Of a DNA stretch of 17,509 nucleotides, positions 1-6,573 are shown one piece after another. The translations under genes and the position numbers were made by a program. The notes under the pieces were generated by a model. The model saw only the letters and a program-made list of their open reading frames with translations. It did not search any database and had not been told where the DNA came from. The number at the start of each line of letters is the position of its first letter. Position 1 is the stretch's first letter. The stretch lies in assembly GCA_035510695.1 (NCBI GenBank), contig DATKGO010000065.1:1-17509 (forward strand), read 5' to 3'. Source of the stretch: DAIDHK01 sp035510695 (GTDB lineage: Bacteria > Patescibacteriota > Microgenomatia > Levybacterales > UBA12049).

Positions 1-2
1 AA

Positions 3-83
3 TACAAAACGCTTAATCTTGTTTTGTTAAAAAAGCAGATTGATGAAATTCTGAAGCGTCTTACACCAACAAAAGTTAGGTGA
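3..83 (+). CDS. possible 3' end of an upstream gene (partial)
   Basis: The frame is open from the window edge to a TGA at 81-83 and would encode a 26-residue tail ending LKRLTPTKVR. It is rich in Leu, Lys and Ile, like the last helix of a soluble protein. Most of the gene would lie outside the window, so no family can be named. It could equally be chance, since 80 open bases prove little. Confidence 0.3.
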   Translation, partial: YKTLNLVLLKKQIDEILKRLTPTKVR

Positions 84-85
84 CA

Positions 86-150
86 TTTATTCGTGAGTCA
101 ACGATTCGACCAAAGGGTTATTTATCCGTGAGGAAATACGGCCGCAGGGT
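86..150 (+). repeat. imperfect tandem pair of ~30-bp direct repeats
   Basis: Two copies start 35 bases apart. Copy 1 begins TTTATTCGTGAG (86-97) and ends GACCAAAGGGT (108-118). Copy 2 begins TTTATCCGTGAG (121-132) and ends GGCCGCAGGGT (140-150). The ends are conserved while the middle differs. The pair lies between the upstream gene end and the promoter at 169. It looks like a dispersed intergenic repeat. No function is evident. Confidence 0.5.
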
Positions 151-168
151 CAACTTTTTAACTTAAAT

Positions 169-197
169 TTGACAATAAACGTACTCATGTATAATAT
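169..197 (+). promoter_or_regulatory. sigma70-type promoter for the HTH gene and tRNA
   Basis: A perfect -35 TTGACA (169-174) is followed after 17 bases by TAATAT (192-197); the overlapping TATAAT at 190-195 gives a 15-base spacer. Another TATAAT lies at 203-208 without a matching -35. Transcription would begin about 25 bases before the ATG at 229 and could run into the tRNA at 927. Confidence 0.6.
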
Positions 198-228
198 TTA
201 TATATAATTACTAATCTTGGGTTTTGTT

Positions 229-936
229 ATGGCAAAATATGATCTACGTTTAAAGGCAAGAGCGCTTAGGAAGCAAGGAGTAAGCGTAAAACAAATTTCA
301 AAGGAGTTAGAAGTATCCAAAGGTACTGCAAGTATTTGGGTAAGAGACATAATTCTTACAGTTGAACAATTAGAAAGACTTCGAATGTCAGAATTGAAAG
401 GAGCAGAATTGGGCCGTCTAAGGGGTGCGCTTATACAAAAAGAAAGAAGAATAAAATTAGCAAAGGATTTAAAAAATAAAGGTCTGGTAGCTTTAAAAGA
501 TTTATCCAAAAGAGAAATACTTATACTTGGGCTAGCTTTATATTGGGGAGAGGGAAATAAGAAAAATAGAAGAATACAATTTTGTAATTCTGATCCTGAC
601 ATGATAAAATTCATTCTGTATTGGCTTCAAAAATGTTTTGGGGTTAATAAAAAAGATATCAAATGTACAATTGGAATTAATGAAATTCATGCCTATCGTG
701 AACAGATATTATTGAGTTATTGGTCAGAAATAACGGATATTCCTTTAGGCCAATTTAGTAAAAATAGCTATAAAAAAGTGTTAAACAAGAAAGTTTACGA
801 AAACATGGATCAGTATTTTGGTACATTATCTATAAATGTTTGTAAAGGTATAGAACATTTCTATACAATTAATGGGTTAATAGAGGCAATGAGAGAAATA
901 TGTTCTGAACCTTCTATTATTGATTCGCCAAGGTAG
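229..936 (+). CDS. HTH protein with LAGLIDADG-endonuclease-like core
   Basis: This is a 235-residue protein starting at ATG 229; an in-frame TTG at 217 is less likely. Residues about 8-40 form a helix-turn-helix of the resolvase/transposase type (VSVKQISKELEVSKGTASIWV). A charged linker follows, then the motif LGLALYWGEGN (100-110) and FCNSDPDMIKFILYWL (118-133). The hydrophobic-helix-GEG pattern followed by NSDP resembles one repeat of LAGLIDADG homing endonucleases, and such HTH plus GEG proteins recur in small-genome bacteria and archaea. Whether it still cuts DNA cannot be told; it could be a DNA-binding regulator. The gene is A-rich compared with its neighbours. Its last three bases (TAG, 934-936) lie within the following tRNA gene, so the final residues SPR come partly from the tRNA acceptor stem. 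Confidence 0.75.
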   Translation: MAKYDLRLKARALRKQGVSVKQISKELEVSKGTASIWVRDIILTVEQLERLRMSELKGAELGRLRGALIQKERRIKLAKDLKNKGLVALKDLSKREILILGLALYWGEGNKKNRRIQFCNSDPDMIKFILYWLQKCFGVNKKDIKCTIGINEIHAYREQILLSYWSEITDIPLGQFSKNSYKKVLNKKVYENMDQYFGTLSINVCKGIEHFYTINGLIEAMREICSEPSIIDSPR

Positions 937-998
937 CTCAATGGTGGAGCAGAGTCTTCATAAGGCTACGGTTGTGGGTCCGAATCCCACCCTTGGTA
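927..998 (+). tRNA. tRNA with CAT anticodon (Met, elongator-like)
   Basis: A 72-base cloverleaf can be folded. The acceptor GCCAAGG (927-933) pairs with CCTTGGT (991-997) with a G-U first pair. The D stem is GCTC/GAGC. The anticodon stem is GAGTC/GGCTA with one G-A mismatch, and its loop TTCATAA gives anticodon CAT. The T stem is GTGGG/CCCAC with loop TCCGAAT, and the discriminator is A998. CCA is not encoded. The anticodon stem lacks the three G-C pairs of initiator tRNA, so elongator Met is preferred; tRNA-Ile2, which also has CAT in the gene, is not excluded. The first 10 bases overlap the upstream coding sequence. Confidence 0.88.
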
Positions 999-1053
999 CT
1001 AGGCGTAAGAAATTGTTACATTGCTAAATTGTTTCATTGTTAACCTCATCCCA

Positions 1054-1096
1054 TCCCTCTCCCTGCCTACCGGCAGGCAGGCTAAAAGGAGAGGGA
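1054..1096. repeat. hairpin repeat with nested 20-bp palindrome
   Basis: Arms TCCCTCTCC (1054-1062) and GGAGAGGGA (1088-1096) are perfectly complementary over 9 bp. Overlapping the left arm is a near-palindrome (1062-1081) with the core CCTGCCTACCGGCAGGCAGG. It differs by one base from the perfect palindrome at 1936-1955. This is a dispersed repeat type, not a gene. Confidence 0.75.
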
Positions 1097-1105
1097 GCTA
1101 TTTTC

Positions 1106-1129
1106 AACAATATAACAATATAACAATAA
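1106..1129 (+). repeat. three tandem copies of AACAATAT-like 8-mer
   Basis: AACAATAT occurs at 1106-1113 and 1114-1121, and AACAATAA at 1122-1129. It lies 20 bases before the murI start. TATAAC within it might serve as a -10 box, but no good -35 accompanies it. The rest of 999-1149 holds AT-rich spacer and the hairpin repeat. Confidence 0.5.
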
Positions 1130-1149
1130 ATTTTTTCTTCTCTTTTAAT

Positions 1150-1983
1150 ATGCAGCAGATTGGTGTAATCGATTCAGGACTTGGTGGACTTACGATTTGG
1201 CAGGAAATTGTGAAGCTCATGCCTGATTTAGCCACAATTTATATTGCAGATTCGAAAAATACCCCTTACGGTACTAAATCAGCCGAAGAAATTATCAGTT
1301 TGACCTGCAGATTAGTTCGGTTTCTTGATCAACTGGACGTGAGAACGATTGTCGTGGCTTGTAACACTATGTCAGTTACAGCTTTGCCCACACTTCGTCG
1401 GGAATTTCCCCAGATTACTTTCGTCGGTACGGTGCCGGCGGTAAAAACAGCAGTCAAAGTTTCTAAAAGTAAAAAGATTGGCATTTTGACTACAAAACGG
1501 ACTGAAGAAAGTGCCTATTTGGCTGATTTGATCCATCAATTTGCGAAAGGCTGCGAAGTTACCGTTGTCGGAACTAACCGTTTAGTCCCTTTGATTGAAG
1601 AGGGGCAAATTGAGAGTGAAAAGATGCATGAATTATTGGTAGAAGAGCTTTTACCATTTAGAGAAGCTGAAATTGATGCATTAGTTCTCGGCTGCACGCA
1701 TTATCCGTTTTTGAAAAAATTGATAAGCCAAATTTTGCCTGGAGTATTGTTAATTGATAGCAGCGAAGCAGTAGCGCGGCAGACGAGACGGGTAGTGAGT
1801 CTTGAACAAAGAGGCTTGAGAAAAGAGAAAGAAGAAAAACATGTGTTTTATACTAGCGGAGAGACGAGTGATTTAAGAAATATGATTTATGAATTAGGAA
1901 GACCGAAGAATTTTCAATTTCAAATTTTTAATTTTCCTGCCTGCCGGCAGGCAGGTAGTGAAAGCAAAATGATTAATGTTTAA
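1150..1983 (+). CDS. murI: glutamate racemase
   Basis: Converts L-glutamate to D-glutamate in the cytoplasm for the second residue of the peptidoglycan stem peptide. The 277-residue protein begins MQQIGVIDSGLGGLT, with the conserved Asp8-Ser9. The two catalytic cysteines are Cys71 in VVACNTMS and Cys182 in LGCTHYP. NTPYG (38-41) and GTVPAVKTA (93-101) are also typical. The ATG at 1150 is chosen because family homology starts there. The frame stays open upstream to 1021, but that stretch reads through the palindromic repeat at 1054-1096 and has no homology. No Shine-Dalgarno is seen. Family homology ends near residue 251 (ELGRP); the last 25 or so residues are translated repeat DNA including the palindrome at 1936-1955. 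Convergent with the SpoIID-type gene. Confidence 0.95.
   Translation: MQQIGVIDSGLGGLTIWQEIVKLMPDLATIYIADSKNTPYGTKSAEEIISLTCRLVRFLDQLDVRTIVVACNTMSVTALPTLRREFPQITFVGTVPAVKTAVKVSKSKKIGILTTKRTEESAYLADLIHQFAKGCEVTVVGTNRLVPLIEEGQIESEKMHELLVEELLPFREAEIDALVLGCTHYPFLKKLISQILPGVLLIDSSEAVARQTRRVVSLEQRGLRKEKEEKHVFYTSGETSDLRNMIYELGRPKNFQFQIFNFPACRQAGSESKMINV
1936..1955. repeat. 20-bp perfect palindrome inside the murI 3' end
   Basis: The sequence CCTGCCTGCCGGCAGGCAGG is its own reverse complement. It is translated in murI as PACRQAG. It is the same repeat family as 1062-1081, so murI is bracketed by two copies. Confidence 0.85.
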
Positions 1984-2001
1984 ACATTTTGTCATTAATC
2001 A
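1970..2001. terminator. possible hairpin between convergent genes
   Basis: TGATTAATG (1970-1978) pairs with CATTAATCA (1993-2001) over 9 bp with a 14-base loop. It overlaps the murI stop codon and lies 25 bases from the stop of the convergent gene. There is no clean T run, so it is a weak candidate for a bidirectional terminator. Confidence 0.35.
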
Positions 2002-2025
2002 TTGATTAAAAATTAGAAATTTAAT

Positions 2026-3771
2026 TTATCTTTGTTCCACATTGTACAGCGGGCCGACAATGTTGATGTTGGACGGTGCACGCAGATTGAAATAGTTTTT
2101 GAAATCCGATCCGCTGAAGGTTTGTGTCCCCGCATCTCCATTGAACGTAATAGTTGTGGTCACACCGCTGCCGAAATCCGCATTAACCGAAGCCGAAGAA
2201 ATAGAATTAAACGGCGTAACGCCCCGGTTTTTCAATTCCTGTTTGACTCGTCCCGAATCCCAAGTATCCACGCCGTCGGGATTGGATTTATCGGTTTGAG
2301 CCAGATGGTTTTGTGTTCCGCTGTCAGCCTTGGCTAATAAAATTACATTGACAATATCAGCTAATTCTTCAGGTTTCAGCCAGGCTGTGTTGGCATAATC
2401 GCTTCTTCCACCCCAATCGCAGTAAAACCAAGGAGAATCTTTATCGTAGGCATTGTTATTTAAGTCTGAGAAACTATTGATTGCACTCGAAGAATCTTGC
2501 GCATCTTTGGTGAAGGAAGTACTATCCCAGCCGATTGAAGCAGATGAATGAACATAACCGCCGTGTGTTGAAGAGAACCAGGCTTTGACTACCTGACCCC
2601 CCTGTACCATTACCTGACCGGCTGTTTGAGTTACGGCAGAATCCCAGTTGCCGCCTTTGGGATTGGTTTGGAAAACTTGGCAATTTTGATTGGCACAGAT
2701 AGACATCGCTCCATTATTGGTAGCCGCTACTGCATAAGATCTTGCAGCAATTGCCTGAGCTTTAAGCGCTTCTATCGGCCAGCCGTCCGGAACTTCATAA
2801 ATTCTTCTGACATAATCATCCAAGCTGCCACTCCAAATAATGTTTCCGCTATTGAAGCCATTACTGTCGTTAACATTAATAGTAATGCTGGAATTTTGAT
2901 AGCTGTCAAAATTATAATATGCCCGCAGGATTGTATCAGAATTTTGTCCGGCATTAGCTCGACCCAAAGCTCCGTATTGATTAAGCCCGACTCTATTAGG
3001 GACTCCGTAGGTAAATAATCCAAACCTCGGACTAAATCCCGGATCTTTGCCATTGGTGAGATCACTAGAACATCCGCCTTGGGTACTATAAGCGTATAAA
3101 GGGATGTTTAAGCTGGCAAGTTTTTGAGCCAATAATTGCTGCTGTTTGGCTGAAAGTTGGGCGATTTGGTTGGAAAGCGTGGATTGATAAGCTTTGGCTC
3201 CTTGAATAACTGTATCCAGTTTAGCCGATTGCTGGTCAAGATCCGTTTTGGCGGCTGCCAGCCGGGTCTCTTCATTTTCCAAATCTATTTTTTTCTGCTG
3301 CAAATCCGTGATAGAAAGTGCCAAATTGGTAATCAGAGTTTTATCCTGATTTGCCTGTGCTTGTTGATAGGCGAGGTTTAAGGTTAATTCATCGGCAGAT
3401 TTGGCCGACAAGAGGGTGGCTAAAGAGGAATTAGAATAATTTTGGATATAAAATTCTCGCACTGTGGCATTTAACAGTTTTTGCTTGGTTTCCATATCGG
3501 CGTAACCGTCATCAATTTGTTTTTTCTTCACTATGATATCCGCTTCAATATTGGCAACTTCGTTTTTAATAGTGGCGATTTGATTTTGCATATCGGTCAT
3601 TTGAGATTCAAGAGGGGTGGTAGCGGCAACCGATTTATTCAATTGATCGGTTAAATCGCCGATTTGTTTGGTAATATCATCCAATTCATCGGCATGAGTT
3701 AGATGCGTAATTGCCAGCAAACCGGAGCCAAGCAAGAGAAAAGTGATAAGAAATACGAGCAGTTGCTTCAT
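2026..3771 (-). CDS. secreted coiled-coil protein with SpoIID/LytB domain
   Basis: A 581-residue exported protein. Residues 1-27 are a signal peptide or membrane anchor (hydrophobic 4-22, then HADEL). Residues 28-215 form a long Gln/Lys/Asp-rich coiled coil, like the regulatory coils of PcsB or CwlO-type cell-wall hydrolase partners. From about 240 on is a SpoIID (stage II sporulation D / LytB) domain, with YEVPDGWPIEALKAQAIAARSYAV starting at 325, FQTN (367-370) and WFSSTHGG (398-405). Glu326 sits where the catalytic Glu of SpoIID lytic transglycosylase lies. SpoIID cuts glycan strands stripped of stem peptides; LytB proteins enhance amidases. No sporulation is implied. Four cysteines (234, 359, 364, 451) suggest two disulfides. 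Divergent from trxA with only 69 bases between starts. Confidence 0.85.
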   Translation of the reverse strand: MKQLLVFLITFLLLGSGLLAITHLTHADELDDITKQIGDLTDQLNKSVAATTPLESQMTDMQNQIATIKNEVANIEADIIVKKKQIDDGYADMETKQKLLNATVREFYIQNYSNSSLATLLSAKSADELTLNLAYQQAQANQDKTLITNLALSITDLQQKKIDLENEETRLAAAKTDLDQQSAKLDTVIQGAKAYQSTLSNQIAQLSAKQQQLLAQKLASLNIPLYAYSTQGGCSSDLTNGKDPGFSPRFGLFTYGVPNRVGLNQYGALGRANAGQNSDTILRAYYNFDSYQNSSITINVNDSNGFNSGNIIWSGSLDDYVRRIYEVPDGWPIEALKAQAIAARSYAVAATNNGAMSICANQNCQVFQTNPKGGNWDSAVTQTAGQVMVQGGQVVKAWFSSTHGGYVHSSASIGWDSTSFTKDAQDSSSAINSFSDLNNNAYDKDSPWFYCDWGGRSDYANTAWLKPEELADIVNVILLAKADSGTQNHLAQTDKSNPDGVDTWDSGRVKQELKNRGVTPFNSISSASVNADFGSGVTTTITFNGDAGTQTFSGSDFKNYFNLRAPSNINIVGPLYNVEQR

Positions 3772-3782
3772 GGGACAGAACC

Positions 3783-3811
3783 ATTATAGCGCATAAATAT
3801 TATTGACACAA
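3783..3811 (-). promoter_or_regulatory. promoter of the SpoIID-domain gene
   Basis: On the minus strand, TTGTGT (3811-3806) is followed after 17 bases by a perfect TATAAT (3788-3783). Only 11 bases separate the -10 box from the ATG, so the leader would be about 5 bases. Its -35 box overlaps the trxA -35 box by three bases on the other strand, so the two promoters probably compete. Confidence 0.6.
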
Positions 3812-3831
3812 AGGAAGCTAACTGGTAGTAT
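3803..3831 (+). promoter_or_regulatory. promoter of trxA, near-leaderless
   Basis: A perfect TTGACA (3803-3808) is followed after 17 bases by TAGTAT (3826-3831); TATAAA at 3829-3834 is an alternative with a 20-base spacer. The ATG is at 3841, nine bases after TAGTAT, so the transcript would start within about 3 bases of the start codon. Confidence 0.6.
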
Positions 3832-3840
3832 AAACAGACT

Positions 3841-4164
3841 ATGGCGGATGTAGCTTTTACAGATGCAAATTTTGATCAGGAAGTTTTGAAAGCAGCTATG
3901 CCGGTGATGGTGGATTTTTGGGCGCCGTGGTGTCAACCCTGTAAAATGGTTGGTCCAACCATTGAAGCCTTGGCTGTGGATTATGCCGGAAAAGTTAAAG
4001 TTGGGAAAATGAATGTAGATGAGAATGCTCAAATTCCCGGTCAGTTCGGTATTATGGGAATTCCAACAGTTATACTTTTTCAAAACGGTCAGCCGGTGAA
4101 ATCTTTTGTCGGTGTCCAAGCCAAAGAAACCTACAAAGTTGCGATAGAAGAAGTGCTGAAATAA
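3841..4164 (+). CDS. trxA: thioredoxin
   Basis: A cytoplasmic dithiol-disulfide reductase of 107 residues, the usual length. The active site is WCQPCKM with Cys31 and Cys34. The dipeptide between the cysteines is QP instead of the classical GP, a modest change that may shift the redox potential. The cis-proline loop is GIPTVILF with Pro75. The start is the first ATG after the promoter; no Shine-Dalgarno is present. TrxB is encoded 100 bases downstream on the same strand and should be its electron donor. Confidence 0.96.
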   Translation: MADVAFTDANFDQEVLKAAMPVMVDFWAPWCQPCKMVGPTIEALAVDYAGKVKVGKMNVDENAQIPGQFGIMGIPTVILFQNGQPVKSFVGVQAKETYKVAIEEVLK

Positions 4165-4264
4165 TTTTCAATTTTTAATTTCCAATTTCCATTGAATTTT
4201 CATTTGAACATTGATTCATTGGTCATTGATTGAAAATTGAGCATTGAAAATTGGAAATTTTATT
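4165..4264. repeat. AT-rich palindromic spacer between trxA and trxB
   Basis: The spacer is built from variants of CAATTTTCAATTTCC and CATTGATT. AATTTCCAAT (4177-4186) is perfectly inverted at 4250-4259 (ATTGGAAATT). It may weakly act as a folded element between the two genes, but no T-run terminator is seen. The same word family (TTTTCAATTT) appears in the murI 3' tail. Confidence 0.5.
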
Positions 4265-5179
4265 ATGCTCTACGATGTTATTATCATTGGTTCAGGTCCT
4301 TCCGGTTTAACCGCTGCTATCTATACCACCCGCGCCAGTTTAAAAACCTTAGTTCTTGCCGGATCGAAATGGGGAGGTCAGTTGATGCTGACTTCGGTGA
4401 TTGAAAATTTTCCGGGTTTTCCGGAGGGCATTGAAGGCCCCGAGTTAATGGCCAATATGCGCAAACAAGCCGAGAAGCATGGCGCGGAAATTATTGACAC
4501 GGATTTTGTCAGCGGAGATTTTATTAAACAGCCTTTTGTTTTAAAAACCGGAGAAAAAGAATATCAAGCCAAGTCAGTTATTATTGCGACAGGTGCAGAC
4601 GCTAGATGGTTAGGAGTAAAGGGCGAAGAAGAAAGAATAGGCAAAGGAGTTTCTTGTTGTGCTACTTGTGACGCTATGTTTTTCCGAGCAAAAAATGTGA
4701 TTATTGTAGGAGGGGGCGATAGTGCCATGGAAGAGGCTTTGGTTTTAGCAAAAGTTGCTGCCAGTGTTACGATTGTCCATCGCCGCGGAGAATTTAAAGC
4801 CAGCAGTATTATGTTGAAGCGAGCAAAGGAAAATCCAAAAATTTCTTTTTTACTGAATTCACAAATTGAAGAGATTTTAGGCGACTACAGAGTGCAAAGT
4901 GTAAAAGTGAAAAATAATGTAACCGGAGAAGAGAGAGAAATGCCGATTGATGGAGTTTTTGTGGCTATTGGACACATACCCAACACGACTGTTTTTAAAG
5001 GCATTGAAACGGATAAGGAAGGATATATTGCAGTAAAAGAGCATTACCAGACGAATATCCCGGGTGTTTTCGTCAGCGGAGATGTACATGATAAGAGGTA
5101 TAGACAAGCGATAACCGCGGCAGGCTATGGATCATCTGCGGCGTTAGAAGTTGAAAAATGGTTAGCAGATCACGAGTAA
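4265..5179 (+). CDS. trxB: thioredoxin reductase (NADPH)
   Basis: A flavoprotein that reduces thioredoxin, 304 residues. The N-terminal FAD motif is IIIGSGPSGLTAA (6-18). The redox centre is CATC (Cys132, Cys135), the family's C-A-T-C form. The pyridine-nucleotide domain has VGGGDSAMEEA (148-158) and VHRRGEFKAS (171-180); the HRR arginines indicate NADPH preference. The second FAD motif is SGDVHDKRYRQAITAAGYG (271-289). ATG 4265 is preferred over an upstream in-frame TTG at 4244, which lies in repeat DNA. Its end overlaps the possible early start of the next gene. Confidence 0.96.
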   Translation: MLYDVIIIGSGPSGLTAAIYTTRASLKTLVLAGSKWGGQLMLTSVIENFPGFPEGIEGPELMANMRKQAEKHGAEIIDTDFVSGDFIKQPFVLKTGEKEYQAKSVIIATGADARWLGVKGEEERIGKGVSCCATCDAMFFRAKNVIIVGGGDSAMEEALVLAKVAASVTIVHRRGEFKASSIMLKRAKENPKISFLLNSQIEEILGDYRVQSVKVKNNVTGEEREMPIDGVFVAIGHIPNTTVFKGIETDKEGYIAVKEHYQTNIPGVFVSGDVHDKRYRQAITAAGYGSSAALEVEKWLADHE

Positions 5180-5181
5180 TT

Positions 5182-5445
5182 ATGGATAATATTGAAGCTT
5201 GCAGATTCAGAAATAATATCCCATCAGATGTAGAAACAGGGGTAATGGCTTTTTCTGTTGAAGATGCTAAGAAGACAGGTCAACCTATTTGTGGATTAAA
5301 AGTTGAAAACGGAAATCAACCGCCGGTATGTACACTTCCGAATGAAGGTACTAATACTTGTCCGATCGCACTATTTTGGAGGGGTAAAATAACACTTGCA
5401 GAATCTAGGTTACAACTTTTAAAACTTTATAATCCTCAAGTTTAA
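5182..5445 (+). CDS. small four-cysteine protein, unknown
   Basis: An 87-residue soluble protein of no family I recognise. It has four cysteines (7 in EACRF, 37 in PICGL, 50 in PVCTL, 60 in NTCPIALFW), no signal peptide and no membrane segment. The spacing C-x29-C-x12-C-x9-C is compatible with a metal site or two disulfides but fits no motif I know. Its ATG lies two bases after the trxB stop; an in-frame ATG at 5158 would overlap trxB by 22 bases. Either way it is translationally coupled to trxB, which hints at a redox-linked role. It ends 13 bases from the convergent metK stop. Confidence 0.7.
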   Translation: MDNIEACRFRNNIPSDVETGVMAFSVEDAKKTGQPICGLKVENGNQPPVCTLPNEGTNTCPIALFWRGKITLAESRLQLLKLYNPQV

Positions 5446-5458
5446 CAAGAGTGAGAAA

Positions 5459-6565
5459 TTATATTTCAGCAGTCCGCTCCCACGGGAATTCGTTTCTGCC
5501 GAAGTGGCCATAAGCTGCGGTTTTCAGATAAATCGGTCGGCGAAGATTTAGAGTTTCAATAATGCCTTTCACCGAAGTATCAAGAAGTTTGAACATAAAA
5601 TCATTAATTATTTTTTTTGAGACTTTATTTGTTCCAAAAGTTTCCACTTCCTGCATCAAAGGTTTTTGGGCGCCGATGAAATAGGCGAGCCGGACTTCGG
5701 CTTTTTCGGCCAATCCATGAGCAACTATATTTTTAGCTATATATCTGGCTGCATATGCGCCGGATCTATCAACTTTCGTTGGATCCTTTCCGCTGAAAGC
5801 TCCACCGCCGACTCGGGCATAGCCGCCATATGTGTCAACAATTATTTTTCTGCCTGTTAAGCCTGCATCCATGGCCGGTCCGCCGTAATTCCAAACGCCG
5901 GTGCCGTTGACGATAAGGTTTTTCATATCAACTGAAAATCCGTGTTTGTTTAAAATCGGAATTACAACTTGATTATATAAGTCATTTTTTACCTTTGTTA
6001 ATTCAACATCTTCGCTATGAGGAACAGCCAGAACTACATCCTGAATTCCGACAGGTTGACCTTTACTATACTCTACAGTAACCTGGCTTTTGCCGTCCGG
6101 GCGAAGATAAGGGATTGTTTTATTTTCTCTGGCCTGGTCAACCGCTTGTGCCAACTCTTGGGCGAGTTGAATAGGTAGCGGCATAAAATCTTTAGTTTCT
6201 TTACAGGCAAAGCCAAACATCATGCCTTGATCGCCGGCTCCTTCCAAATCAACACCGGCGGCGATTTCAGAGGATTGAGTATGGATGACGGTTTTGATGC
6301 TTGATTGGTCGGAAAAATTGAGTTTAGGATCGGTATAACCGAGGCGGCGGATTTGTTCTCTAGCAATTGCTTCATAATCCAATTTCGCAGATGTGGTGAC
6401 TTCGCCAAGCATGAAGAGATGGTTGAAACCGGCGACTGTTTCGATAGCGACCCGACTTTTGGGATCTTGGGCTAATGCAGCATCAACTACTGCGTCACTG
6501 ATTTGGTCGCAGACTTTATCCGGGTGTCCGGCGCAGACTGATTCAGAGGTAAAGATAGAGTTCAT
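5459..6565 (-). CDS. metK: S-adenosylmethionine synthetase
   Basis: Makes SAM from methionine and ATP in the cytoplasm. The 368-residue protein is slightly shorter than the usual 380-400. Motifs present are SESVCAGHPDKVCDQISDAV (7-26, with His14 near the triphosphate), GAGDQGMMFG (109-118) and the glycine-rich phosphate loop GGGAFSGKDPTKVDRSGAY (253-271). GLTGRKIIVDTYGG (235-248) is also conserved. The ATG at 6565 gives the standard MetK N-terminus. No Shine-Dalgarno is seen. Upstream on the same strand lie a promoter, a SAM-I-clan riboswitch, a terminator and an 87-base inverted repeat, so expression is very probably shut down when SAM is abundant. Confidence 0.97.
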   Translation of the reverse strand: MNSIFTSESVCAGHPDKVCDQISDAVVDAALAQDPKSRVAIETVAGFNHLFMLGEVTTSAKLDYEAIAREQIRRLGYTDPKLNFSDQSSIKTVIHTQSSEIAAGVDLEGAGDQGMMFGFACKETKDFMPLPIQLAQELAQAVDQARENKTIPYLRPDGKSQVTVEYSKGQPVGIQDVVLAVPHSEDVELTKVKNDLYNQVVIPILNKHGFSVDMKNLIVNGTGVWNYGGPAMDAGLTGRKIIVDTYGGYARVGGGAFSGKDPTKVDRSGAYAARYIAKNIVAHGLAEKAEVRLAYFIGAQKPLMQEVETFGTNKVSKKIINDFMFKLLDTSVKGIIETLNLRRPIYLKTAAYGHFGRNEFPWERTAEI

Positions 6566-6573
6566 ATTATTTT

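Noticed and set aside
1021..1149. N-terminal extension of murI (43 more residues)
   Set aside because: It is a translation of the hairpin repeat and AT-rich spacer; the family N-terminus (IGVIDSGLGGL) begins right after the ATG at 1150.
1062..1955. The two palindromes as a CRISPR array
   Set aside because: Only two copies nearly 900 bases apart with a gene between; no regular spacing and no cas genes.
2032..2337. Long plus-strand frame opposite the SpoIID gene
   Set aside because: It lies wholly inside a well-supported minus-strand gene; no promoter or family match.
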